A DNA stretch of 64,000 nt, taken from contig NZ_AKGG01000012.1 of NCBI RefSeq assembly GCF_000277645.1, positions 124,001 through 188,000 on the forward strand, read 5' to 3'. The position numbers and the translations under genes are program-made. The notes under the pieces are model-generated. The model had not been told where the DNA came from. It ran no database searches and saw nothing but the letters and a program-made list of their open reading frames with translations. Position 1 is the first letter of the stretch, and every line of letters begins with the position of its first letter. Below, one piece after another: positions 7,449 through 15,526 of this stretch. Source of the stretch: Weissella koreensis KCTC 3621 (GTDB lineage Bacteria > Bacillota > Bacilli > Lactobacillales > Lactobacillaceae).

Positions 7449-7838
7449 TTATAATTTATCGTTTAAAAATTGTGCTTCCCCATTTCCAAAGCTCCAGTCA
7501 TCATCATTATTAGGAATAAGGCTAAACATAATGTCCTCTTCACGTATACCTAATTCATTATGTAGTCTTTCAACCACCTTGCTATAAAATTGTTGTTTAG
7601 CCTTCGTCGAACGTGGTCGTGTTACTAGATTGAATAAAACAAAATCATCAGTACGTTCCATCCCCAAACCTGTATCCAAAATTTGCATCTCAAACTTTTC
7701 ATGTTGCGTCAAAATTTGGTATCGGTCTGCTACTGGTGTTTTAAAAGTTTCCACTTGAACCTCATAAGCAATTTGAAGTAATGTTTTTAAATATTTTTCA
7801 TCATGACCTTTGATCACGTCAATCCTCATTAATGGCAT
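7449..7838 (-). CDS. Tautomerase family protein
   Basis: 129 residues starting MPLMRIDVIKGHDEKYLKTLL. Pro2 directly after the initiator Met is the catalytic base of the 4-oxalocrotonate tautomerase superfamily. The length and the second half (VTRPRSTKAKQQFY, then IREEDIMFSLIPNNDDDWSFGNGEAQFL) fit the fused double-repeat tautomerases annotated as malonate semialdehyde decarboxylase-like. Substrate unknown. Single gene, followed by the promoter region of small RNA D. Confidence 0.8.
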   Translation of the reverse strand: MPLMRIDVIKGHDEKYLKTLLQIAYEVQVETFKTPVADRYQILTQHEKFEMQILDTGLGMERTDDFVLFNLVTRPRSTKAKQQFYSKVVERLHNELGIREEDIMFSLIPNNDDDWSFGNGEAQFLNDKL

Positions 7839-7976
7839 ATTATTATCTCCCGTTTATGGATCATTATATTCCTTGCAAGTCATACATTCAAATTAACCAT
7901 TAACAATATATTTAATTGAACAATAAGCCAATAAATTTAGTCTGACCTGATTTAAGTCATCCCATAAAAACATGTT

Positions 7977-8444
7977 CTATAATTTTTTATACATTTTATA
8001 GTTATATAATTCTACATGGTCCCTTATAACCGATTGCTTAAGCAAAATTTTAAATCCTTGATTTTGGAACATACTTTTTGCAATGGCACTAGCATGTACC
8101 GTCATTTCTTTTAGCTCTAATTCATAAGCATGGATTTCAAGTTCTTTTAAAATTTTTGTAGCTATTTTTTGATGTTGGTATTCAGGAAGTACATACATTA
8201 AATCGATGTATCCATCATTTTTGATATTCGAAAAACCAACTATTTTATCATCTTTAATCGCAACTAATGTATATGTTTTTTGTAACTCATATTGCCATAT
8301 AAGCATTAATTCGTCTCTTTTATCTATATTTCCCCATGCTTTCAATTGCTCCACAGAGTAAGATGTATCTATGGAAAGAATTGCCGTAAAAAATATATCT
8401 ATTATAGACTTGAGATCATTATCGGAGTATTGTCGTATAATCAT
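7977..8444 (-). CDS. GNAT family N-acetyltransferase
   Basis: 155 residues with the GNAT layout: IIRQYSDNDLKSI at the N-terminus, VAIKDDKIVGFSNI in the middle and the acetyl-CoA loop region VLPEYQHQKIATKILKELE around residues 88-106 (Q-x-x-x-A version of the motif). The last strand GFKILLKQSVI is also present. Similar to YafP-type acetyltransferases; the substrate cannot be told from sequence. Confidence 0.85.
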   Translation of the reverse strand: MIIRQYSDNDLKSIIDIFFTAILSIDTSYSVEQLKAWGNIDKRDELMLIWQYELQKTYTLVAIKDDKIVGFSNIKNDGYIDLMYVLPEYQHQKIATKILKELEIHAYELELKEMTVHASAIAKSMFQNQGFKILLKQSVIRDHVELYNYKMYKKL

Positions 8445-8762
8445 TAAATTAATTCCTTTTTATTAAAAATTATTTGCTAAACTAAGTCGGAAAGCTCATA
8501 ACGCCTTTAATTAAATGTTTTAAATATCTGTATTATACTCAAATACAGTAAGCAAGGATAGCTAGTTGAAAATGTTAAAAAGACCTTTAAAGACAATTAT
8601 TGGATATGAATTATTTTGATCACATATTTACATAGATTAAAAAAATTATTATTATGGATGAAATTAATTTATATCTTACTATTAAGTTATTGATAAATTG
8701 TTATATTTAAGCTAAAGTATAGTATCATTAACTTAATAATATAAATAAGTAAGGATTAAAAT
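8445..8762. other. Intergenic region without visible gene
   Basis: About 320 AT-rich bases between two divergent genes. It must hold both promoters. No repeat, hairpin with T-run or open frame of interest was seen. Confidence 0.5.
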
Positions 8763-9173
8763 ATGCAAATATATTTCTTGTGTACTGGTAACTCATGCAG
8801 AAGCCAAATGGCTGAAGGATTCGCTAAGCAATATGCCCCTTCAAATTGGATTATTAAAAGTGCTGGTGTCGAACAACATGGTTTAAATAATATTGCTGTT
8901 AAGGTAATGGCTGAACGTGGCATTGATATTTCCGCCAACACATCTGATTTAATTAATAATGATTATTTACAATCAAGCGATTATGTCATTACATTATGCG
9001 GAGATGCAAAAGATAAGTGTCCTATGACGCCAGCCAGCGTTAAAAAAGAACACTGGCCATTAAATGACCCCGCACAAGCTACTGGGTCAAATGATCAAAT
9101 ATTAAATGTTTTTCGAACTACCCGTGATGACATTGATAATTTAGTATATGACTTAATAAATAAAATAAAATAG
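8763..9173 (+). CDS. arsC: Arsenate reductase, thioredoxin-coupled type (ArsC/Wzb fold)
   Basis: 136 residues. The P-loop CTGNSCR (Cys7 to Arg13) is the low-molecular-weight phosphatase active site, and Cys79 and Cys86 in LCGDAKDKCP are the resolving pair of the Staphylococcus/Bacillus arsenate reductase, which reduces arsenate to arsenite using thioredoxin. No arsenic regulator or efflux pump gene lies nearby, so it may act alone. A hairpin terminator follows at 9188-9217. Confidence 0.88.
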   Translation: MQIYFLCTGNSCRSQMAEGFAKQYAPSNWIIKSAGVEQHGLNNIAVKVMAERGIDISANTSDLINNDYLQSSDYVITLCGDAKDKCPMTPASVKKEHWPLNDPAQATGSNDQILNVFRTTRDDIDNLVYDLINKIK

Positions 9174-9187
9174 CTAACATCACTTCT

Positions 9188-9217
9188 AAAACGTCGTCTT
9201 GGACGTTTATTTTTTTA
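9188..9217 (+). terminator. Terminator of arsC
   Basis: AAACGTC, short loop, GACGTTT, then a run of seven T. Confidence 0.7.
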
Positions 9218-9275
9218 CAATAATTTATTGCAATTTCCTTTTGCTTGAAGAACATTTAAAAAGATAATCCTCCAT

Positions 9276-9310
9276 AAAAAACGTCCGATAATAATTATCG
9301 GACGTTTCAA
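9276..9310 (-). terminator. Terminator of the methyltransferase gene
   Basis: AAACGTCCGATAA pairs with TTATCGGACGTTT; the minus strand continues with a T-run. It lies 8 bases past the stop of the gene ending at 9319. Confidence 0.8.
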
Positions 9311-9318
9311 TTTATAAA

Positions 9319-10054
9319 TTATAATTTTCTTGCTGATAAAATCATCATCATTGTACGACGGAACTCATCCTTCATACCAGGAATATCCAGCATTGAATCT
9401 GGTGGTGTTGGCTCAACTAGATGTTGAATTATAAATCCATTTTTAATCAAAGTTTCAATATACGTTTCCAACGTACGGTGATACTTGATAACTGGTGTCT
9501 CCCAAAAGTTTGTTTCCCTAACTGACTCATCAAAATAACGATCAACTGGAAAATTTTTAATTGACCCATCTTCATTTAACGTCCATTGTTCCGTTCCTTC
9601 AGACGTAAATATTGGATGTTCCACTGAAAAAATAAATTCTCCATTTGGATTCAATAATGTTTGAACATTAGCGACGACTTTTTCAAAATCTTCTACATAA
9701 TGTAAAGCTAAAGAACTAAATACTAAATACTAAATCGAATTTAGCATTCATAGAATTCAAATTATTAATATCAATTTTCTTAAACTCTACATTATTAAAT
9801 TTATTTTTTTGCTTTGCAATAGCCAACATTTTATCTGAACTATCTATTCCTAAAACGCTATTAGCTCCATTTTCCGCAGCATAAAAACTATGCCAACCAT
9901 AACCACTGCCCAAATCTAACATAGTTTTATTTTTTAAATTAGGTAATATTTTTTTTAGCTGCTCCCATTCACCAGCGCCATTTAATCCATATTTACTTCT
10001 ATTCATTTTTGAATATTCATCAAAAAACTTTTCATTATCATATATATTGCTCAT
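9319..10054 (-). pseudogene. Class I SAM-dependent methyltransferase broken by a 7-bp tandem duplication
   Basis: The N-terminal frame (10054-9716) carries the SAM-binding motif MLDLGSGYGWHSFYA and the second acidic residue in VLGIDSSDKML, and stops after FDLVFSI. The C-terminal frame (from about 9719 to 9319) continues LALHYVEDF...NPNGEFIFSVEHP. At the junction CTAAATA occurs at 9716-9722 and 9723-9729, followed by CTAAAT. Removing one 7-bp unit gives one continuous frame of 242 codons with the normal FDLVFSSLALHYVED motif IV. So the defect is a single slippage event. Substrate unknown. Confidence 0.88.
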
Positions 10055-10364
10055 AATCCCACCTCTAATGAAAAATTATAGCAAAAAAATCTTTATTCCT
10101 GTTTATTTTTATTCTAATTTTGTTATCTATACCGATTAAAATAAAATCTAAAATCAATCGTTTCAATCAATGTATCCGTAAATTTCAAATAGATCGTATT
10201 ATATTTCAACCATTATCCCTTGGATTTTTTAATCATCATACATACAAACATATCTTTGATATACTTTTATTTATGAATATTGAAAATGACTTATCATTTA
10301 TTTATCAAGGTAAAGTTTTCGGAATTAATATATTTATTGCTCGCTTTTAAAGCAGGTAGAAACA

Positions 10365-10381
10365 CGTGCTAAGTAACCACG
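10365..10381 (+). promoter_or_regulatory. Leader hairpin L2
   Basis: CGTG, nine bases CTAAGTAAC, CACG, followed by TTAAAAG and AAGGAG before the PH-domain gene. Same geometry as L1, L3, L4 and L5. Confidence 0.6.
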
Positions 10382-10406
10382 TTAAAAGACAAAAGGAGAA
10401 TGAAAC

Positions 10407-10787
10407 ATGGACTTAATCAATGGTTTGATGGGTAATGCTTCGGAAGTATCGATTAAAAGTGTTCGATCAGAAATAGCACCATTACTAATTCCAAATGAGG
10501 GAATTGAACATGCATTCAAGTTAGTTAGGGATATGCTTATATTTACTAACAAACGATTAATTGTTGTTAATAAGCAAGGAATTACTGCTTCAAAAGTTGA
10601 ATATAAATCAATTATCTACCGCTCTATTTCAAAATTTTCTACTGAAACTTCTGGACATTTTGACTTGGATGGAGAAGTTAAAATTTGGATTTCAGGTCAA
10701 GCTGAGCCATCTGAAATTTTAACTTTCAAAAAAGGCGGAGATTTGAAAGATGTTCAAAGATTACTTGCAGTAAATGTTTTGTTATAA
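10407..10787 (+). CDS. PH domain-containing protein (bacterial PH/YvbH-like)
   Basis: 126 residues. Beta-rich sequence with NEGIEHAFKLVRDMLIFTNKRLIVVNKQG, the hallmark of the bacterial pleckstrin-like domain family (LIFTNKRLI..D/N..G), and a C-terminal helix. Cytoplasmic, no signal. Members are often of unknown function. It is preceded by leader hairpin L2 and AAAGGAG. No clear partner gene. Confidence 0.8.
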   Translation: MDLINGLMGNASEVSIKSVRSEIAPLLIPNEGIEHAFKLVRDMLIFTNKRLIVVNKQGITASKVEYKSIIYRSISKFSTETSGHFDLDGEVKIWISGQAEPSEILTFKKGGDLKDVQRLLAVNVLL

Positions 10788-10805
10788 AAAATCAATGAAG
10801 ATTAA

Positions 10806-10907
10806 TTGACCTGTAAGTCATTAAACTGCCACGGACTCTTAGCTCAGTTAGTTAGTTCGAATGGTTCAATAATCGTTCGATCGTTGGTTCGAGTCCGACA
10901 GGGTCCT
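10806..10907 (+). pseudogene. Decayed tRNA-Met cassette
   Basis: The 27-base 5' flank found before both intact tRNA-Met genes (starts TTGACCTGTAAGTC) is followed at 10833 by a tRNA-Met-like sequence: GGACTCT and AGGGTCC still pair as an acceptor stem and GTTGG-TTCGAGT-CCGAC is an almost intact T-arm, but the D-stem is broken and the anticodon arm reads TCAATAA in place of CTCATAA. It is therefore a tRNA pseudogene. Confidence 0.75.
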
Positions 10908-11251
10908 TTCATCTAAGCTCTTAGTTAAAATAGTGATATCAAACTCATTATTTTCAGTTAATAATTAATAATAATGACTTAAAATATCATTGATGCTGCT
11001 CATTTTTATGTACCAATTTTGTGACCGATCAAAAATGATTATATTGATCCCTTCAACAAAGGTTTTACAACATTGAGTGATAAAGATTTGGTATTCTAAA
11101 TAAAGATATATTTGATCATGAAAAGAAAAAAATGTAAAATAATGCATAACTAATACAATCAACTCTTTTCAATATTAATTGTATTGGTTATAAAGTTTCC
11201 TAAGCATTTCTCGAAACTGCTTAAATAATAAAAAGTAGAGGTTTCAATATA
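10908..11251. other. Intergenic region with an inverted repeat
   Basis: No supported gene. An imperfect inverted repeat ACTAATACAAT / ATTGTATTGGT lies at 11149-11188, and TAAGCA / TGCTTA forms a small hairpin at 11202-11224, just upstream of the SemiSWEET gene. Confidence 0.4.
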
Positions 11252-11530
11252 TTGAATAATAACCAGAATAAAACACTACATATGATCGCTGTAATTGCTT
11301 CTATCATGTCTGTGCTTATGTATGTTTCTTACATTCCTCAAATCATGTCTAACTTGAGTGGTGAGCAAGGTAATCCTATCCAACCATTAGTTGCTACTAT
11401 TAACTGTGTTTTTTGGACAATTCATGGTATCTTTGGTGAAGATGGTCATACTCGCGATGCGTCTATTATTTTCGCAAATGTCCCTGGAATCATTTTTGGA
11501 CTATTAGCATTTATCACTGCTATAATTTAA
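11252..11530 (+). CDS. SemiSWEET (MtN3/PQ-loop) family sugar transporter
   Basis: 92 residues with three membrane helices, the size of a bacterial SemiSWEET half-transporter that works as a dimer. Typical residues are YVSYIPQIMSNL (PQ motif in helix 1), PLVATINCVFWTIHG (helix 2, with the conserved Asn and Trp) and a final helix ANVPGIIFGLLAFIT. Start is TTG with AGAGG about ten bases upstream; the frame has no better start. It lies between a decayed and an intact tRNA-Met cassette. Substrate cannot be read from sequence. Confidence 0.82.
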   Translation: MNNNQNKTLHMIAVIASIMSVLMYVSYIPQIMSNLSGEQGNPIQPLVATINCVFWTIHGIFGEDGHTRDASIIFANVPGIIFGLLAFITAII

Positions 11531-11551
11531 TAAAATAATTAAAATTAAAAC

Positions 11552-11578
11552 TTGACCTACAAGTCGTTAAACTGTTTT
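11552..11578 (+). repeat. Conserved 5' flank of the tRNA-Met cassette
   Basis: TTGACCTACAAGTCGTTAAA plus seven more bases; near-identical copies precede the tRNA copies at 10833 and 20619 and the fragment at 12701. It may be the remains of the original tRNA operon spacer. Confidence 0.6.
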
Positions 11579-11652
11579 GGACCTTTAGCTCAGTTGGTTA
11601 GAGCACACGGCTCATAACCGTTCGGTCGTCGGTTCGAGTCCGACAGGGTCCA
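11579..11652 (+). tRNA. tRNA-Met (CAT), elongator type
   Basis: 74 bases, cloverleaf: GGACCTT/AGGGTCC acceptor, GCTC/GAGC D-stem, anticodon loop CTCATAA, GTCGG/CCGAC T-stem, terminal A. One C-T mismatch at the bottom of the anticodon stem (CACGG/CCGTT), which the copy at 20619 does not have. The acceptor lacks the G-C rules and A-form of an initiator tRNA, so elongator type is likely. Confidence 0.9.
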
Positions 11653-11694
11653 TAAATAAAGATATTTATCTATAAATAATTGAGGATTATGAAC

Positions 11695-12060
11695 ATGAGA
11701 CTCTGGCATGAAAATTTAATCTCTAAATTACCAAGACAGCAGCTTTTAGGCCAACATAGGGAATGCTGCGCTTTAAGAGGTGGCGGATGGGGAAAGAAGC
11801 ACTCTACCGTTGATTATGTGTTTAATTACTCTCCTTATAAATTATTTCAGTACCATCAAAAGGTTATGTCCGAGATGGCAAGACGTGGTTACAAACCTAA
11901 TGAATTATGGCTAGATCAAAATTATAGAGGATCGAAACTTTCACGTCACACAAATTTACAAAAAACATCTCTTGATTCACCAATCTATCCTGAGCATAAT
12001 GATAATTACTATTTAGATTGTATTTTGAATTTAGAATCAAAAGGTATATATATAAAATAA
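11695..12060 (+). CDS. Endonuclease V-like (pyrimidine dimer glycosylase, Pyr_excise/TIGR02328) protein
   Basis: 121 residues MRLWHENLISKLPRQQLLGQHRECCALRGGGWG..., matching the family whose members start MRLWH..LI..LPR.QLLGQHRE..ALRG..WG and contain HSTVDYVF.YSPYKL..YH..VM.EM..RGY. Related to T4 endonuclease V, a repair enzyme for UV pyrimidine dimers, but activity of the bacterial small members is mostly inferred. Of three possible starts I prefer the ATG at 11695 because GAGG lies nine bases upstream and the family begins MRLWH. It follows directly after a tRNA-Met gene. Confidence 0.82.
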   Translation: MRLWHENLISKLPRQQLLGQHRECCALRGGGWGKKHSTVDYVFNYSPYKLFQYHQKVMSEMARRGYKPNELWLDQNYRGSKLSRHTNLQKTSLDSPIYPEHNDNYYLDCILNLESKGIYIK

Positions 12061-12089
12061 CAAACACCCTAAAATATAAGGATAAATAT

Positions 12090-12587
12090 ATGAAAATAAG
12101 ACCGTTAGAAAAGAAAGACTTGAGTTATATTTATACGCAAGAAAATTCACGTAAGATTATGGCACTTTGGTTTGAAGAACCATATACGTCTTTTGATGAA
12201 CTACAAACTCTCTATGATAAGCATGTACTCGATCAAACTGAGAGACGTTTTGTTGTAGAAGAAGATTCTCAATTTATAGGCGTAGTTGAATTGATGGAAA
12301 TTGACTCGCTCCATCGTAATACTGAAATTCAAATTATTATTCATTCAAAATACCAAGGTCATGGCTATGCACAAATGGCAATGAGTGCTGGTATTGATTA
12401 TGCATTTAATGTTTTAAACATGCATAAAGTTTATTTATATGTTGATGCAGATAATTCCACAGCTATTCACATATACAAAAAATTAGGTTTCGTTGAAGAA
12501 GGTAAATTAAGAAAACACTTCTTTGCAGAAGGTGATTATCATGATAGTTTGATCATGGGAATTTTTAAAGAAGAAATTTCAAATTAG
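12090..12587 (+). CDS. speG: Spermidine N-acetyltransferase
   Basis: 165 residues, highly similar to SpeG along its length: KIRPLEKKDLSYI, ALWFEEPYTSFDEL..LYDKH, DQTERRFVVE, VVELMEID..HR..E.QIII, Y-Q-G-H-G-Y-A acetyl-CoA loop, VLNMHKVYLYVDADNSTAIHIYKKLGF and a final EGDYHDSLIMGIF. It acetylates spermidine/spermine to limit polyamine toxicity. ATG at 12090 chosen because AAGGAT precedes it and family proteins start here. It follows the endonuclease V-like gene by 29 bases. Confidence 0.92.
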   Translation: MKIRPLEKKDLSYIYTQENSRKIMALWFEEPYTSFDELQTLYDKHVLDQTERRFVVEEDSQFIGVVELMEIDSLHRNTEIQIIIHSKYQGHGYAQMAMSAGIDYAFNVLNMHKVYLYVDADNSTAIHIYKKLGFVEEGKLRKHFFAEGDYHDSLIMGIFKEEISN

Positions 12588-12700
12588 CTTCTATCAATGA
12601 ATTCGCCACAAAAGCTACTACTCTTTGGCCTCAAATAATTTATTAGATTTAAATAAAGTCAGCTACCTCAAGCCGGATACTAATATTTTTTATATAGTCT

Positions 12701-12742
12701 TCGACCTGTAAGTCGTTAAACTACTACGTACCTTTATCTGAT
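12701..12742 (+). repeat. Truncated tRNA-Met cassette remnant
   Basis: GACCTGTAAGTCGTTAAACT is the cassette 5' flank, followed by TACCTTTA, the first bases of a damaged tRNA; similarity then stops. This is the fourth copy in the window. Confidence 0.55.
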
Positions 12743-12859
12743 ATCTGACGGTTAAAACACGTGAATAATGAATATTCAAATCGCCAATCATAGTCTGACA
12801 TATTCATTGTACTGTTAAATTAATATTAAAGTGTACTAAATATTATATAGGAGTTTTAT

Positions 12860-13000
12860 ATGCACAAAAAGAAAATAAATAACATTAACGAAGCCTATGG
12901 TAATGAAATATTTGATAGCCCAGAGCTTAATTTTTCAGATGAATTTAAAGAGATCATTTTAGATGATTTAAATAATTTTGAAGGACTTAACAAAGCATAA
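12860..13000 (+). CDS. Small acidic hypothetical protein (46 residues)
   Basis: ATG at 12860 with TAGGAG eight bases upstream, TAA at 12998. The peptide begins MHKKKINNINEAYGNEIFD and is rich in Asn, Asp, Glu and Lys without membrane segment. A strong terminator (13122-13162) follows, which supports it as a transcript. No family recognised; size and charge would fit a small phage or antitoxin-like protein, but nothing proves this. Confidence 0.45.
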   Translation: MHKKKINNINEAYGNEIFDSPELNFSDEFKEIILDDLNNFEGLNKA

Positions 13001-13317
13001 AAATTAGATTAAATAGATGTTTTTCAAGATAAATATAAAAAGTAGCTGTTAAACCAAATTTGAGACTTAAAAGTTAATAGCTAGCTAAACATCAACCATA
13101 TTTTTTTATAAAAAAACATAAAATAAACTCCTTATTTAAAAGATAAGGGGTTTATTTTTTCTAATAGTTCCTTACGTCTTATACTTGATCTAATATAGGT
13201 ACAGGATGAATATTTCTTCAAGTTGTTCACTTGCATATTAATTGTTAACTTGCCTGATAATTTTCTGTTTTGGAAAACATATTCTTAATTATTCTCTCCC
13301 TACTTATATTTTAACAA
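13001..13317. other. Intergenic region with one terminator
   Basis: Contains the bidirectional hairpin at 13122-13162 (listed separately) and otherwise no gene. Confidence 0.5.
13122..13162 (+). terminator. Hairpin terminator
   Basis: AAATAAACTCCTTAT pairs with ATAAGGGGTTTATTT, followed by T residues. Confidence 0.8.
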
Positions 13318-13350
13318 ACAAAAAAAGAGCCCTAACATTAAAAGCTCTAT
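13318..13350 (-). terminator. Terminator of the gene at 13360
   Basis: On the minus strand AGAGC, loop, GCTCT, then seven T, ten bases past the stop. Confidence 0.75.
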
Positions 13351-13359
13351 CAACAAACA

Positions 13360-13629
13360 TTATTTATTTTTTCGAACATAAGTATCACCGATTTTAAAAA
13401 TATTTCCATCTTCTAAGTGGTCCCTAGCAAAACAATAATAATCAAATTCTTCTTCATTATTTTCCAATACCAATTCTGATAAACCACCAATATTATCAAC
13501 TAACTCTTTACCCAAATCATTTAAATTATGAGATGCAAAAACATCGAATTTTTTAACTTCATCTAAAATTGTATTAGATAAATCTAGTAAATCGTTATCA
13601 ATTAAAAATTTAACCTTATCCCCATCCAT
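13360..13629 (-). CDS. Acidic 89-residue protein, possibly antirestriction (ArdA-like) C-terminal domain
   Basis: The sequence is strongly acidic. Its end, EEEFDYYCFARDHLEDGNIFKIGDTYVR, resembles the C-terminal part of ArdA-type DNA-mimic antirestriction proteins (E-x-F-D-Y/L-x-A-F-A/G-R-D-L). That is a short match and only suggestive. Length is about half of a full ArdA (165 residues). It is preceded by GAGGG and lies 100 bases downstream of the FtsK-like ATPase gene, i.e. in a mobile-element setting, which fits the idea. Confidence 0.45.
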   Translation of the reverse strand: MDGDKVKFLIDNDLLDLSNTILDEVKKFDVFASHNLNDLGKELVDNIGGLSELVLENNEEEFDYYCFARDHLEDGNIFKIGDTYVRKNK

Positions 13630-13735
13630 AATCTAATACCCTCACTTCCACTTTTATTATGGATTATAGACTGCTTATTATTTTTTGATGTATCAAATGT
13701 AACTGAATTTTTAATGATTTCATTTTTTTACTTCC

Positions 13736-14551
13736 TTAGATTCCAATATATTTGATGAATTCATGCAAATTATTATTTTTTGGAATTTCCGGTGAGTAGA
13801 ATGTATGCATCGACCCATCATGCTTCTTTACAGCACCCCAACCTTTTAATTCAGAATACAAAGCAGGAACAGTTCCATTATCATCTAACATACCCATGAA
13901 AATATTTAAATTTATCTGGCTCCGTATTATTGAGGGTAATACACTTAATAAACTATCCTGTATAGAAATAATTACATAAATTCCCAAAGCACGACCTCTA
14001 ATCAAAATTTCAAAAAGATTTGATAACGCTAAATTATAAGCTTGACGTTCCTCAGAATTATCAGAATATTTTTGGCCATCTAAAATCCACAGACTAATTT
14101 CATCAAATACAATAAATTGAGTCTTCACATCATCTTCAGTATAAGAATTTAATTTGTCTTCAATATTCATTTTCATATTTATTTTAGATCGACGAATCAT
14201 TCCTTCATAAATATTATGAATTTGCTTACTAATTTCATAATTATCATTAAATATTTTATCTTTTAAACTGTCTATATCATTAAAATTAGATATATATGAA
14301 TAAGTCGGATAAAATATATTCACAAATTTAGTCTTAGTTAATATTTGTACTAACATAGATAAAATCAAGCATGTCTTACCACTGCCACTTTTACCTTGAA
14401 TCAACAAGTTTGGCGAATTAATATAATCCCAATCAATATCTTTATCGATTTTAATTTTTTCATTTTCGATTTTCAAATTAAAAATACTGTATCTAGTTTC
14501 TATCATATTGATAAGTTCATTAATTGATCCTTTATTTTTTAAATTAAACAT
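13736..14551 (-). CDS. FtsK/SpoIIIE-like P-loop ATPase of a mobile element
   Basis: 271 residues. Walker A GKSGSGKT at 53-60 and Walker B FIVFDE at 146-151, then RGRALGIYVIISIQD (sensor-like strand) and a region LPSIIRSQINLNIFMG as in FtsK/HerA-like translocases of plasmids, conjugative elements and phage satellites. It is much shorter than chromosomal FtsK (about 800) and lacks membrane and gamma domains. Probably acts in DNA transfer or replication of the element. It lies on the minus strand with the phage remnant genes but may come from a different element. Confidence 0.7.
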   Translation of the reverse strand: MFNLKNKGSINELINMIETRYSIFNLKIENEKIKIDKDIDWDYINSPNLLIQGKSGSGKTCLILSMLVQILTKTKFVNIFYPTYSYISNFNDIDSLKDKIFNDNYEISKQIHNIYEGMIRRSKINMKMNIEDKLNSYTEDDVKTQFIVFDEISLWILDGQKYSDNSEERQAYNLALSNLFEILIRGRALGIYVIISIQDSLLSVLPSIIRSQINLNIFMGMLDDNGTVPALYSELKGWGAVKKHDGSMHTFYSPEIPKNNNLHEFIKYIGI

Positions 14552-14889
14552 AAGTGTCTATCTATTCAACCTCTCTTAAACTCCCCATATGCCCCATAAA
14601 TTATTAATGTCGATTCAAATGATTTAGAATTGAATTGCTTGTTAAAAAATGCACGTACAATATATCAAAAGAATTCGTTAAAAACTACACAATATCCATA
14701 ATAACTAAATATCAAAAAATATATGTAACAATTGATACATCCATCATTTGAAGTTAAATTCAATTAATAATATAAAAGCACTAACAATTAAATTATAAAA
14801 AACATCCTCGCTAGTACCTAATTCTGATATTTAATTTTCTTAAACCATTTCCTGCTTTAATTCTAAGACGTACCCAATGGTATCAAAAA
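14552..14889. other. Intergenic, very AT-rich, no gene seen
   Basis: 338 bases with many stops in all frames and no T-run hairpin. Probably deletion debris with the promoter of the ATPase gene. Confidence 0.5.
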
Positions 14890-15111
14890 CTATTTTGAAC
14901 TTTCCCTATCTTTTTCCAATTTTCTATTCTTATAAAATTTGCGTACAGTCCACGCATTTACCAACACAATTGGCCAGAAATATGAACCCTCTAATTTAAA
15001 ACCACCATTGCTCATCTCAATCAAAATAGGTTCATTATTAAAGTAAACAGCTATCAACGCCATTATGGTTAAAATAATTGAAATTATGAACCAAAATAAT
15101 ACTTTTTTCAT
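14890..15111 (-). CDS. Small two-TM hypothetical protein
   Basis: 73 residues: helix 1 at 4-24 (VLFWFIISIILTIMALIAVYF), a short loop, helix 2 about 44-58 (FWPIVLVNAWTVRKF), then a charged Lys/Arg/Glu tail. Good AGGAGG-type site (AAGGAGGAAT) precedes the ATG, supporting expression. No known family. It lies about 130 bases downstream of small RNA family 2 copy 1. Confidence 0.6.
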   Translation of the reverse strand: MKKVLFWFIISIILTIMALIAVYFNNEPILIEMSNGGFKLEGSYFWPIVLVNAWTVRKFYKNRKLEKDRESSK

Positions 15112-15239
15112 GTGCTATTCCTCCTTACACCAAGGTTAATTCAACAGAGAATCAATTACAAATATATAACTAACAATGAGCATAAATTAATAATTACTTA
15201 TGTTTCGTTTATGATTAACTTTAAATAAGCAAAACAAAA

Positions 15240-15317
15240 CAAAAAACACATAGCCCCTACTTCGCAAAAAGTTAGGATATGTGTAAAACTGAAAATAACT
15301 ATTACTAGCTCTTTCCG
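15240..15317 (-). ncRNA. Candidate small RNA, family 2, copy 1
   Basis: Minus strand: TTTAGA (15346-15351), 16 bases, TATAAT (15324-15329), then a roughly 78-base transcript with the conserved start GGAAAGAGCT, and a terminator ACACATATCC...GGGCTATGTGT followed by six T. The second copy at 21688 has the same boxes and the same segments, and the terminator stem shows compensatory changes (A-T here, G-C there). Confidence 0.6.
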
Positions 15318-15526
15318 GTATTAATTATAACAGAACTAAATATGATCTAAAACTGTTTCGCTTTTAGACAAAGGAATTACAGAATAACATAAGATAAGTA
15401 TTCAAAGATTCAAAAGTGTAAATAATTTTGTTCCAATTGGCTATACAGTTTAAACTTGATAACACATCATTATTTAATAAATATCTGAAATATCTTATTT
15501 CAAACAATAAATGTGACATGATGTAT

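Noticed and set aside
10120..10350. A 76-codon + strand frame between the methyltransferase and PH-domain genes
   Set aside because: No good ribosome binding site, no family resemblance and an AT-driven composition; it may be chance. Resolved only by expression data.
10965..11162. A 65-codon minus-strand frame
   Set aside because: Composition is that of random AT-rich DNA, with no Shine-Dalgarno and no recognisable motif.
15240..15351. Fst-type type I toxin-antitoxin system for small RNA family 2
   Set aside because: No small hydrophobic toxin frame converges on the shared terminator in either copy.
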